This document shows positions 24,366 through 34,600 of a stretch of 64,000 bases of DNA, one piece after another; positions within the stretch are counted from its first letter, which is position 1; each line of letters starts with the position of its first letter. Origin of the DNA: Planctomycetota bacterium. Its GTDB lineage: Bacteria; Planctomycetota; Planctomycetia; Pirellulales; Lacipirellulaceae. The notes under the pieces were generated by a model. The model did no database searches, had not been told where the DNA came from, and saw only the letters and a list, made by a program, of their open reading frames with translations. Both the position numbers and the translations under genes were made by a program. The DNA is taken from contig JAKOXH010000058.1 of assembly GCA_029781135.1 (NCBI GenBank), positions 1 through 64,000 of the forward strand, in the 5' to 3' direction.

Positions 24366-26720
24366 ATGACACGCTGGATGATCGAGATCGCGAGCTTGTG
24401 TCTTTGGCCGTTGGCGGCTAGTGCCTTCGCCGAACCGGCCAGCGTGCCGAGCTTTCCGCACGACATCGCCCCGCTGCTTAAGAACCGTTGTGTGCGCTGC
24501 CATGGGCCGGCCGAAGCGAAGGCGAAGTTAAACTTGGCCGTGCCGACGGGCATTATCCGCGGCGGCAAGAGCGGTCACGCGGTCGTGCGAGGCAAGCCTG
24601 AGGAAAGCCCGCTGTGGCAGCGCGTGGCGGCCGATGAAATGCCCGAGGATGAACCGCTGCCGGCCGTGGAGAAGCAACTCCTGCGGGCGTGGATCGCCGC
24701 CGGCGCCTCCGGCCTTCCCGCGAATGTGCCCGACCAAGCCGATGGCGACGAGCACTGGGCGTTCCAAACGCTGCGGCCCACCACGCCGCCGACCGTGCCG
24801 GCGTCATTCATCGTCCGCACGCCGATCGACAACTTCATCGCGAATCAACTGGAAGTCGTTGGCCTTCGAGCCAATGCTGAAGCCGAACGGGCCACGCTCA
24901 TCCGCCGCGTGGCGTACGATCTCACCGGCCTGCCGCCGAAGGTAAGCGAGATCGTCGAGTACCTGGCCGATACGCGTAGCGACTCGTACGAGCGCATGGT
25001 CGAGCGATACCTGGCCTCGCCGCGCTATGGCGAACGCTGGGGCAAGTTCTGGCTCGATGCGGCCGGCTACGCCGACAGCAACGGCTACTTCAATGCCGAT
25101 ACCGATCGGCCGCTCGCGTATCGTTACCGCGATTACGTGGTGCGTTCGTTCAATGCCGATAAGCCGTGGGACCAGTTCGTCCGCGAGCAGTTGGCCGGCG
25201 ACGAACTGGCGGGCTTCAGGCCGGGCGGCGAAGTCACGCCGGCGATGATCGAGCTCCTCGAAGCGTCGCATTACCTCCGTAACAGCCCCGACGGCACCGA
25301 CAGTAGCGACGGCAATGAAGACGAATTGCGGACCGACAAGTACTCGGTGCTCGAAGGCTCGATGCAGATCGTGGGGGCGTCGCTGCTCGGCATCACGGTG
25401 CAATGCGGCAAGTGCCACGACCACAAATTCGAGCCGTTCACGCAGCAAGATTATTACGCCCTGCAGTCGATCATCTACCCGGCATTCAATGTAGAGAAAT
25501 GGGTCAAACCCAAGCAGCGGGAAGTCTATGCCGTGTCCGCGACCGAGGTCGCGGCTTGGGAAGCGAAGTGCAAACCTATCGATGCGCAGATTGCGAAGCT
25601 TCGCGAACAGAAGAAACCTGAACTCGATGCGGAGATCAAGAAGCTCGAGGCCCAGAAGGGCGAGCCGCCGCCACGGATCGCGCCGGTGTACGACTTGTCG
25701 GCCGACCAGCCTGACGTATTCGTACTCACCCGCGGCGATTACAAATCGCACCAGGAGAAGGCACAGGTTGCCGCACCGCACGTGCTGTGCGATGCGAATC
25801 ATCCGTCGCTGTTGTCGTTGCCGGCGTCGCAGGATCGCAAATCTACTGGCCGCCGACTCGCCTTCGCCCGTTGGCTCACGGAACCGAACAGCCGGGCCGC
25901 TGCACTCTTGGCTCGCGTGACGGTCAACCGCATCTGGCAGCAGCATTTCGGCACCGGCATCGTTGCCACGGCAGATAATTTGGGTTACTCGGGCGCAACG
26001 CCCTCGCATCCGGAACTGCTCGAATACCTAGCGGCGGAGTTCATCCGCAGCGGTTGGAGCACGAAAGCCATGCACCGCCTGATCATGAACTCGGCGACGT
26101 ATCGCGCGTCGAGTCGGCCGGCGGCAAACGCCGATGCCGTGGACCCCGACAACCGGTTGCTCAGTCACTTTCCGCTGCGGCGGCTAGATGCTGAAGCCAT
26201 TCGCGATGCGATGTTGGCCTCCAGCGGCGAACTCGACCTCACTAGCGGCGGCCCGTACGTGCCTACCACACGCGACGATGAAGGCGCGGTCGTCGTTAAC
26301 GAGGCGACGCCCGGTTCGCACCGCCGCAGCCTGTACTTGCAACAGCGGCGTACGCAAGTCGCCGGCATGTTGCAGGTGTTCGATGCACCGTCGATGGTGT
26401 TCAGCTGCCCCTTCCGCACGCCGACGACCGTGCCGCTGCAATCGCTCAACCTGCTCAATTCGTCGTTCGTGCGGCTGCGTGCCAAAGCGCTCGCCAGCCG
26501 CGTAATAGTCGCTGGTGGCAACGAGACCGACGAACGTATTCGCTATGCGTTCTTGCTGGTTGCGAATCGGCCGCCCAACGAGGCCGAACTGAACGCCGCG
26601 CGCAACTTCATCACCCAACAGCCGAAGCAGTACATCAATCAGGCGAATGCAGTCGAACAGTGCTGGACCGACTTTTGTCAGACATTATTGGCAAGCAATG
26701 TGTTTTTGTACGTTGAATGA
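24366..26720 (+). CDS. PSCyt1-DUF1549-DUF1553 cytochrome-like protein
   Basis: A 784-residue secreted protein. I prefer the ATG at 24366 because a signal peptide (PLAASAFAEP) then starts cleanly; an ATG 21 bases earlier is also in frame. The N-terminal planctomycete cytochrome C domain (PSCyt1) holds CVRCH near residue 42. The DUF1549 domain follows (RRVAYDLTGLPP, YGERWGKFWLDAAGY) with a second CGKCH near 347. The C-terminal DUF1553 spans about 490-770 (RLAFARWLTEPNSRAAALLARVTVNRIW). The family is highly expanded in planctomycetes, usually next to a DUF1501 gene as here, and is thought to take part in polysaccharide or sulfated-sugar breakdown. Haem at the CxxCH motifs is likely but unproven. 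Confidence 0.9.
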   Translation: MTRWMIEIASLCLWPLAASAFAEPASVPSFPHDIAPLLKNRCVRCHGPAEAKAKLNLAVPTGIIRGGKSGHAVVRGKPEESPLWQRVAADEMPEDEPLPAVEKQLLRAWIAAGASGLPANVPDQADGDEHWAFQTLRPTTPPTVPASFIVRTPIDNFIANQLEVVGLRANAEAERATLIRRVAYDLTGLPPKVSEIVEYLADTRSDSYERMVERYLASPRYGERWGKFWLDAAGYADSNGYFNADTDRPLAYRYRDYVVRSFNADKPWDQFVREQLAGDELAGFRPGGEVTPAMIELLEASHYLRNSPDGTDSSDGNEDELRTDKYSVLEGSMQIVGASLLGITVQCGKCHDHKFEPFTQQDYYALQSIIYPAFNVEKWVKPKQREVYAVSATEVAAWEAKCKPIDAQIAKLREQKKPELDAEIKKLEAQKGEPPPRIAPVYDLSADQPDVFVLTRGDYKSHQEKAQVAAPHVLCDANHPSLLSLPASQDRKSTGRRLAFARWLTEPNSRAAALLARVTVNRIWQQHFGTGIVATADNLGYSGATPSHPELLEYLAAEFIRSGWSTKAMHRLIMNSATYRASSRPAANADAVDPDNRLLSHFPLRRLDAEAIRDAMLASSGELDLTSGGPYVPTTRDDEGAVVVNEATPGSHRRSLYLQQRRTQVAGMLQVFDAPSMVFSCPFRTPTTVPLQSLNLLNSSFVRLRAKALASRVIVAGGNETDERIRYAFLLVANRPPNEAELNAARNFITQQPKQYINQANAVEQCWTDFCQTLLASNVFLYVE

Positions 26721-26763
26721 GTGAAAGTGATTCATAGATTATTGTCGCACTTCGTGAGGTAGC

Positions 26764-26860
26764 GGAGACAAGGAGAGGGGGAGACAGGGAGACAAGGAGA
26801 AACGTGCGGTAAACGCAATCGATGATTCTCCTTGTCTCCCCTTCTCCTTGTCTCATTGTC
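26764..26860. repeat. Period-8 inverted array
   Basis: The left arm repeats GGAGACAA-type units (GGAGAGGG, GGAGACAG, GGAGACAA). The right arm 26825-26860 has CTCCTTGT, CTCCCCTT, CTCCTTGT. The motif is nearly identical to the array at 8385-8460, 18 kb away. It separates the PSCyt1 gene from its DUF1501 partner. Confidence 0.85.
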
Positions 26861-26933
26861 TAAAATAATACCACGTTACACGTTTCGCGTTCCCGTTGAC
26901 TCTTAAATCAAAAAACGAACTCTCGCCGCTATT

Positions 26934-28355
26934 ATGAGACCCGACGACCAATACCTGCTGGGGCGACGTGCATTTATCGGTCGGTCGACCGGTATGCTGG
27001 GGTCGTTAGCCGTTGCCCACCTGTTGAACTCTGAGCGTGCATCGGCGGCGGCACGAAGTGCGTCGCAGGGGGGTGTGGCGACGCGTCACTTTGCCCCCAC
27101 GGCCGACGCCGTGATCTGCCTCTTCCAACATGGCGGCCCCAGTCAGGTCGACTTGTTCGATCCCAAGCCCGAGTTGAACAAACACGATGGCAAGCCGTAC
27201 GAAGGCGAACTGGAAATTCACTTCGTCGGTCAGAAAGGGAACCTGCTCGGCTCGCCGTTCAAGTTCGCCCCGCACGGCCAGTCGGGAATCGTGCTGAGCG
27301 AACTCTTGCCGCACACGGCACGCATCGCCGATGAAATAACACTCATCCGCTCGCTGACGACCGAGTCGGTCGATCACGAATCGGCTTTGCGGCTGATCCA
27401 CAGCGGCAAGTTTCAGGCTGGCTACCCGACGTTGGGCGCGTGGACGATCTACGCCCTCGGCTCGGCCAGCCGCAACCTGCCGGCGTATGTGGTGCTTACC
27501 GACCCAGGCGGCTTGCCGGTCGACGGCGTGCGTAATTGGACCTCCGGCTGGCTGCCGGCAACGTACCAGGGCACGGCCTTTCGCCCCGGCAAAACGAGCT
27601 TGCCCGACCTCGTGACGCCCGCCGATATGACCGGTTCCGCACGCACGGCCCAGTTGAAGTTCTTGGATGAACTGAATCGCGAGCAATTGCGGCAGTACCC
27701 CGACAATGCGGAATTGGAGGCCCGCATCACAAGCTTCGAAACGGCTGCGCGCATGCAAACGGCCGTGCCCGAGGCGCTCGACCTCTCTCAAGAAACCGAG
27801 GCCACCAAAAAGCTCTATGGGCTCAATAACCCCGCGTCGGCTGAATACGGTACACGTTGCCTCATCGCGCGCCGGTTGGTCGAACGCGGCGTGCGGTTCG
27901 TGCAGTTGTTCCTCAACTTCCAGCCGTGGGATACGCACAGCAAGAACGCGGCCACGCTGAAGGGACTGTGCGCTCGCACCGATCAGCCCAGTGCGGCGCT
28001 CGTGCAAGACCTCAAACAGCGAGGTTTGCTGGATCGCACGATCGTCATGTGGGGCGGTGAGTTTGGTCGGCTGCCAATTTCGCAGAGTGCCGATGGCCGC
28101 GACCACAACCGCCACGCGAATTCCATCTGGCTCGCCGGGGGTGGCTTCAAGCGTGGTTATTGCCACGGTGCCACCGATGACTTTGGCTATAAGGCCGTCA
28201 CTGATACGCTCACGGTACACGATCTCCATGCCACGCTGCTCAAAGCGCTGGGCCTCGATCACATCCGCCTCACCTATCCGCACGACGGCCGGCCCGGCAG
28301 CCTTACGGATGTGGTTATCACCAAGGCCAAGCCGGTGGATCAGCTGCTGGCGTAA
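26934..28355 (+). CDS. DUF1501 protein, Tat-type signal
   Basis: A 473-residue protein. The N-terminus has a twin-arginine-like GRRAFIGRSTGMLGSLAVAHLL, so export by Tat is likely. The body matches DUF1501, a family with sulfatase/alkaline-phosphatase-like features (FQHGGPSQVDLFDPKP, RSLTTESVDHESA, MWGGEFGRLP, DGRDHNRHANSIW). It pairs with the upstream PSCyt1 protein, and the two are usually co-conserved. No ribosome-binding site is evident near the ATG. It may hydrolyse or bind sulfate or phosphate esters in the periplasm, but the activity is not established for the family. Confidence 0.9.
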   Translation: MRPDDQYLLGRRAFIGRSTGMLGSLAVAHLLNSERASAAARSASQGGVATRHFAPTADAVICLFQHGGPSQVDLFDPKPELNKHDGKPYEGELEIHFVGQKGNLLGSPFKFAPHGQSGIVLSELLPHTARIADEITLIRSLTTESVDHESALRLIHSGKFQAGYPTLGAWTIYALGSASRNLPAYVVLTDPGGLPVDGVRNWTSGWLPATYQGTAFRPGKTSLPDLVTPADMTGSARTAQLKFLDELNREQLRQYPDNAELEARITSFETAARMQTAVPEALDLSQETEATKKLYGLNNPASAEYGTRCLIARRLVERGVRFVQLFLNFQPWDTHSKNAATLKGLCARTDQPSAALVQDLKQRGLLDRTIVMWGGEFGRLPISQSADGRDHNRHANSIWLAGGGFKRGYCHGATDDFGYKAVTDTLTVHDLHATLLKALGLDHIRLTYPHDGRPGSLTDVVITKAKPVDQLLA

Positions 28356-28381
28356 TTGTTTTTTTGTGCGAAGAACTACGC

Positions 28382-28472
28382 AGCCCCCGGCTCGGCCGGG
28401 GGTACATACGCAACGCAGAACTGCTCGAAAATGAGACTGGCCTTTGCGGAACCCCCGGCAGAGCCGGGGGCT
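28382..28472. repeat. GTAC-type hairpin pair
   Basis: 28382-28405 (AGCCCCCGGC, TCGG, CCGGGGGTAC) and 28451-28472 (ACCCCCGGCAGAGCCGGGGG, CT) are inverted with respect to each other. The first unit, read from its other strand, starts GTAC rather than GTAG, so it resembles the REP-like set with a changed guide. Confidence 0.75.
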
Positions 28473-28492
28473 GATCGACGTGCTCATACCAC

Positions 28493-29506
<1,014 letters not shown>

Positions 29507-29553
29507 TGTTTCATCTCGCTTTGACACAACGGCGCAAAGACCTATAAGGGTTC

Positions 29554-29640
29554 AAATGACCAATGACCAAATCCCAATGACCAATTCGGTGACGTCAAGT
29601 AGTAATCATCGGTCATTGGTCATTGGGACTTGGTCATTTC
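29554..29640. repeat. Period-7 inverted array
   Basis: Left arm units are AATGACC, AATGACC, AAATCCC, AATGACC. Right arm units are GGTCATT, GGTCATT, GGGACTT, GGTCATT. Even the divergent third unit (AAATCCC against GGGACTT) is preserved in mirrored order with one mismatch, so the arms evolved together or were copied as a unit. Confidence 0.9.
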
Positions 29641-29680
29641 CGCTAAGATGCTGGTCGTGGCTATGACAAATCCTGTTGCG

Positions 29681-30037
29681 TTATAAAGTTGCCGCGTACT
29701 TCGTAGTGACCGTTTCCGTCATGCCGCCGCGGGCGTTGAACGCGGCCTCGACTTTCATCGAGCGGGGCTTCGTCACCGCGACGAGGTCATCGAGAATCGT
29801 GTTTGTCACATGTTCGTAAAAAATGCCCTGGTTGCGAAAGCTTTGCAGGTAGAACTTGAGGCTTTTCAGTTCAACGCACCGCTTATCGGGTGTGTAATTG
29901 ATGGTAATCGTGCCGAAATCGGGCTGGCCGGTGCGCGGGCAGACCGATGTGAACTCGGGCGACACGATTTCGATCGTGTAATCCCGGTCGGGAAATTGGT
30001 TGTCGAAAGTTTCCAGCAAGTTACGAAATTCGGACAT
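29681..30037 (-). CDS. queF: NADPH-dependent preQ0 reductase QueF
   Basis: A 118-residue cytoplasmic enzyme that reduces preQ0 to preQ1 in queuosine synthesis (short, unimodular type). The catalytic Cys33 in [12 protein letters not shown], Asp40, Glu56 and the YEHVTN motif are visible. I chose the ATG at 30037 because AGGAG lies 8 bases before it; upstream in-frame sequence has no start signal of its own. It is divergent from queC, with a repeat array between them. Its neighbours queC and queE supply preQ0. Confidence 0.93.
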   Translation of the reverse strand: MSEFRNLLETFDNQFPDRDYTIEIVSPEFTSVCPRTGQPDFGTITINYTPDKRCVELKSLKFYLQSFRNQGIFYEHVTNTILDDLVAVTKPRSMKVEAAFNARGGMTETVTTKYAATL

Positions 30038-30105
30038 ATTCGCCGCTCCTGTTGGCGGGCCCTGCATTGTGGCATGATAGAAGAGAGGGCGGAAGGGGCG
30101 GGGAT

Positions 30106-30180
30106 AATTGCGGATTTGGGATTGCGGATTGAATCTAGCCAATCCGCAATCCGAATTCCGCAATCCGAAATTGGATTTCG
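30106..30180. repeat. Period-7 inverted array between queF and queC
   Basis: The left arm has ATTGCGG, ATTTGGG, ATTGCGG and ATTGAAT. The right arm has AATCCGC, AATCCGA, ATTCCGC and AATCCGA. The array occupies the shared promoter region of the two divergent genes. Confidence 0.85.
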
Positions 30181-30192
30181 AGAAGCAAATCC

Positions 30193-30915
30193 GTGACTCA
30201 TTCAACGAAATCAGAAAGTGGAGCCGCCGTGGTCCTTCTTTCGGGAGGATTGGATTCAGCAACAACGGCGGCCATCGCCAAGCACGATCGGTTCGAGCTC
30301 CATGCGCTGTCGGTGGATTACGGCCAGCGGCATCGGTTCGAGTTGGAGGCGGCGCGGCGCGTGGCGGAATCGCTGGGCGTTGTGCGGCATGTCGTCGTGT
30401 CGGTGGATTTGGCGCAGTTCGGTGGGAGCGCGCTTACCGCGGATATTGCCGTGCCGCTGGACCGGGCCGACGACGAAATCAGCCGCGGCATCCCGGTCAC
30501 CTATGTTCCTGCCCGGAATACAGTGTTTTTGTCGCTGGCGCTTGGTTATGCTGAAGTCGTGGGAGCGGGCGACTTGTTCCTCGGCGTGAATGCGATTGAC
30601 TACTCGGGCTACCCCGATTGCCGGCCGGAGTTCATCGCCGCGTTCGAGCGCCTCGCCAACTTGGCGACCAAGGCGGGCGTTGAAGGCACGACGCGGTTCC
30701 GGATCCACACGCCGCTCATTCGCATGACGAAGGCCGAGATCATTCGTCGGGGAATGGAGTTGGGTGTTGACTACGGACTCACGCATACCTGTTACTCGCC
30801 GAACTCGGCCGGCGTGGCCTGCGGCCGGTGCGATGCCTGCCGCCTGCGGCGGAAGGGATTTGCCGAGGCGGGGATGAAGGACCCAATTAAGTACCTGACC
30901 AAATCTGGGGCTTGA
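30193..30915 (+). CDS. queC: 7-cyano-7-deazaguanine synthase QueC
   Basis: A 240-residue ATP-dependent enzyme that converts 7-carboxy-7-deazaguanine to preQ0. The PP-loop [11 protein letters not shown] lies near residues 15-25. The Zn-binding cluster near the end reads [20 protein letters not shown]. The start is GTG at 30193, as no ATG gives the full N-terminus. The gene runs toward queE with a repeat array between them. QueD, which makes the carboxy-tetrahydropterin precursor, is not in the window. Confidence 0.94.
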   Translation: MTHSTKSESGAAVVLLSGGLDSATTAAIAKHDRFELHALSVDYGQRHRFELEAARRVAESLGVVRHVVVSVDLAQFGGSALTADIAVPLDRADDEISRGIPVTYVPARNTVFLSLALGYAEVVGAGDLFLGVNAIDYSGYPDCRPEFIAAFERLANLATKAGVEGTTRFRIHTPLIRMTKAEIIRRGMELGVDYGLTHTCYSPNSAGVACGRCDACRLRRKGFAEAGMKDPIKYLTKSGA

Positions 30916-30977
30916 GGATGCGGGATGCAGGGGGCAGGGAAATTCACCCTGCTCCCCGTATCCTGCATCCTCAATCC
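30914..30977. repeat. Period-7 inverted array between queC and queE
   Basis: The left arm has GGATGCG, GGATGCA, GGGGGCA. The right arm has CCCTGCT, CCCCGTA, TCCTGCA, TCCTCAA. It begins inside the stop codon of queC and ends 8 bases before the ATG of queE. Confidence 0.85.
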
Positions 30978-30985
30978 TTCCGACG

Positions 30986-31672
30986 ATGCGCATTGTTGAG
31001 ATCTACCGTTCGGTGCAGGGTGAGGGATTCCTCACGGGAGTTCCCAGCGTGTTCGTGCGCGCGAGCGGGTGCAATTTGCGGTGCTGGTTCTGCGATACGC
31101 CGTATGCTTCGTGGCAGCCGGAAGGCCGCGATATGGCGGTCGATGAGATCGTTTCGCAGGTCGAGGAATGGGAGACCGAGCACGTCGTCGTCACGGGCGG
31201 CGAGCCGATGTTGTACGCCGAGTTGATCCCGCTGTGCGCCCGGCTGCGGGCGGTGGGCCGGCATGTGACGATCGAGACGGCCGGCACGTTGTTCTTGCCG
31301 GTGGCATGCGATCTTGTTTCCATCAGTCCGAAGTTCGCGAGCTCGGCCCCAGATGCTCGCTATCATTCTCGTTGGCATCGGCGGCACCATCGCGAGCGGC
31401 ATCGGCCCGACGTGATTCGCAAACTCGTCGCGCAGTCGGAGTATCAAATTAAATTCGTGGTCGACTCGGGCGATGACTTAGACGCCGTAACCGATTATTT
31501 GGCGGAGTTCCCCGAGATCAATCGCGACCGCGTGCTCATCATGCCGCAGGGGACCGATTTGGATCAGCTCGAGGTCCGCGCCATTTGGTTGAAGCTGTTC
31601 TGTGAATCGGAAGGATTCGTTTTCTGCCCGCGGAAGCAGATCGAATGGTTCGGGTCGGTCCGCGGTACCTAA
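30986..31672 (+). CDS. queE: 7-carboxy-7-deazaguanine synthase QueE
   Basis: A 228-residue radical SAM enzyme of the queuosine path. CNLRCWFCD holds the three Cys that bind the [4Fe-4S] cluster. VVVTGGEPMLY is the SAM-binding glycine motif. SPKFASSAPDA is the place where a family loop closes over substrate. The ATG at 30986 is followed by the typical MRIVEIYRSVQGEG. The stop (TAA 31670-31672) is directly followed by the next ATG at 31674. The array upstream leaves almost no room for a ribosome-binding site. Confidence 0.93.
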   Translation: MRIVEIYRSVQGEGFLTGVPSVFVRASGCNLRCWFCDTPYASWQPEGRDMAVDEIVSQVEEWETEHVVVTGGEPMLYAELIPLCARLRAVGRHVTIETAGTLFLPVACDLVSISPKFASSAPDARYHSRWHRRHHRERHRPDVIRKLVAQSEYQIKFVVDSGDDLDAVTDYLAEFPEINRDRVLIMPQGTDLDQLEVRAIWLKLFCESEGFVFCPRKQIEWFGSVRGT

Positions 31673-31673
31673 C

Positions 31674-34600
31674 ATGGATGCTTGGCGGTTTATTCTCGCG
31701 AGTCTGCGGCACTATCGGCGGATTCACGTCGCCGTGGCGCTCGGCGTCGCCGTGGCCACCGCGGTATTGACGGGTGCATTGCTGGTTGGCGATTCGGTGC
31801 GCGGTAGCCTGCGCGATCTCACACTGCAGCGACTGGGCAAGATCGACTCGGTGCTCGTGGCTGGTCACCCTTTTCGGGCCGCATTCGCCAAAGAACTCGC
31901 CAGCGGCAAGGAGTTCCAACAGCATTTCACGGCGGCCGAGCCGGCGCTACTGCTGACGGGCACATTGCAGGCTGGCAGTGGCCAGCAAGCTCGCCGAGCG
32001 ACGGGCGTTTCCGTGATCGGCTGCGAGACGACGTTTTGGGAACTAGGGCAGGGCGGGCCGACACGACCGCTCGCGGACGATGACGTTGCCCTCACGGAAC
32101 CGGTGGCCAAGGAACTTGACGCAAAAGTCGGCGACGACCTGCTGGTGCGGATTCCGGTCGGCGCGGCGATTCCGGCGGACAGCACGTTGGGAAAGAAGAC
32201 CGAAACTGCGCAAAGCCGCACGATGAAGTTGGCCGCCATCTTGCCGGCTGAGGGACTGGCACGATTTGGCATCGTACCGAGTCAGCAGTTGCCGCGGAAT
32301 GCGTTCGTGCCGCTCGCGTCTCTGCAAACGCTGATGAAACAGCCCGCAAAGGCCAACGCGATTTTGGTCGCCACGAGCGACGTTGGCCGCGCTGCCGATA
32401 AGAAAGCATCGCAAATACTCGCGAAGGCGTTGCATCCGAAGTTAGAGGATTATGGCGTCAAAGTCGAGGAGGTGGGTGCGACAAAGCAAGTCGTGCAAAT
32501 TTCGGCAGATAGCTTAGTGTTGCCAGATGAAATCGTGCGCGCGGTGAGAACGGCATTTCATGGCGAGGCTCAGCCGGTCGTTACTTATCTGGCGAATACG
32601 GTCGAGACGGGCGAAGGCAGCAAGCTGCGAAAGTTTCCCTACTCGACCATCGTCGGTGTGGAGTCGACGGCGGAACTCGGGCCGCTGCTCGATGACAAGG
32701 GGCGGCCGATCAATCCGGCCGACGATGAAATCGTGCTCAACCGCTGGGCGGCGGACGATCTCGGCGTGAAGATTGGCGATACAGTACGAGTTCGTTTCTA
32801 TGAGCCAGAAAGCACGCACGGGAAGTTACGTGAGCATGAGCCGCCGGTTTCGTTCAAGTTGAAGGCCGTTGTCGATTTGAAAACGGCAGATGGCACGCCG
32901 ACTGCGGCGGCCGATCCGAAATTAACGCCGGAGTTGCCGGGAGTTACCGATCAGAAATCGATTCACGATTGGGACTTGCCGTTCGAACTCACCGAATCGA
33001 TTCGTTCTAAGGACGAGGACTACTGGAACGAATACCGCACAACACCAAAGGCGTTTGTTTCGCTGAGGACGGCCGAACGCTTGTGGGCGAGCCGGTGGGG
33101 AACTACCAGTTTGATGCGGCTCCCCGTGGCCGCGTCTCTCCGAGACGCGGATTCACATCTCGGAGAGACGCGGCTACGTGCCGTCGAACAATTGCAACAG
33201 GCGATCGTTCCTTCGGCATTGGGAATGACCTTCCTACCAGTGAAAGCCCAAGGGCTAGCCGCGTCGGCCGGCACGACGCCGTTTGAAGCGTTGTTCATCG
33301 GCTTCAGTTTCTTTCTGATCGCCGCCGCCATCATGCTAGTTGCGCTACTGTTCCAACTTGGCATCGAGCAGCGGGCGACCGAGTTAGGTACGTTGGCTGC
33401 GATCGGCGTAGGGCGATCGCGGGTTACGCGATTGTTGTCGCGCGAAGGGCTGATCGTGGCGGCTGTTGGTGCGACAGTGGGAATCATCGCCGGCGTGTTT
33501 TATGCCTGGCTGATGATATTCGGCTTGCGGACCTGGTGGCTGGCCGCGATTTCGACGCCATTCATCCGTCTCCACATCTCGCCCCAGAGTTTGGTGATTG
33601 GTTGGCTCGTTGGCGTGGTTGTCTCGTGGCTCACCATCTGGTGGTCGATACGCCGGTTGGCACGGCTGCCAGTGACGCGGTTGTTGGGTGGGGGCAGGGA
33701 GCAGGGGGCGGGGGGCGGGGGGCAGAGAAAACGCGGACATTGGTCGGGGTGGCGATTATTGTTGGTCGGGCTAGTTGTCGTACTGTGTGCGGTGGGGATT
33801 GTCCTGCAAGGCGAATCGCAGGCTGGTGCGTTCTTTGGCAGCGGCGCGGCGATGCTCGTGCTTCTGTTGGGCGAGATATGGCACTGGCTGCGGCATTCGC
33901 GGCGTGCCGGTTCGTCGACCAGGTCGTTCTCCTTAGTCGGGCTTTCTGCTCTAAATACAGCGAGGAATCCGGGCCGTAGCACGCTGACGATTGGCCTTGT
34001 CGCGGCCGCCAGTTTTTTGATTGTGGCGGTGAGCGCGTTTCGCCTGGATACGGGGGAAGGCGGCACGGGTGGTTTCGTGTACCTGGCGACGAGCGATTTG
34101 CCGATTCACTATGACCTCAATACGCCGGAAGGACGGCTGGAACTTGGTTTTTCCGATGCCGCGAGCAAGCAGCTCGAAACTTGGCGGATGTTCGCACTGC
34201 GTGTGGCCGATGGCGAAAACGCCAGCTGCCTGAATCTGTATCAGCCGAGTCAGCCTCGGGTACTGGGCGTGCCACAATTATTCATCGAGCGCGGCGGCTT
34301 TACTTTTTCCGCAAACGAGAAACAGTACGCGGAGAATCCCTGGCGAGCACTTGTCGACGACTTAGGGTTGGATGATGCCGGCCGCCCCATTGTGCCTGCC
34401 GTGCTCGATATGAGCACGGCGATCTACAGTTTGCACGTTAGTGGTTTAGGTTCGCGGCTCACGATTCGCGATGCGGCGGATCGACCGATCACGCTGCAGG
34501 TGGTCGGCCTCCTGCAAAACAGCGTGTTACAGGGCAACCTTCTGGTGAGTGAATCGAACTTCTTGAAGTTGTTTCCGGATGTGGCGGGGTACCGATTCTT

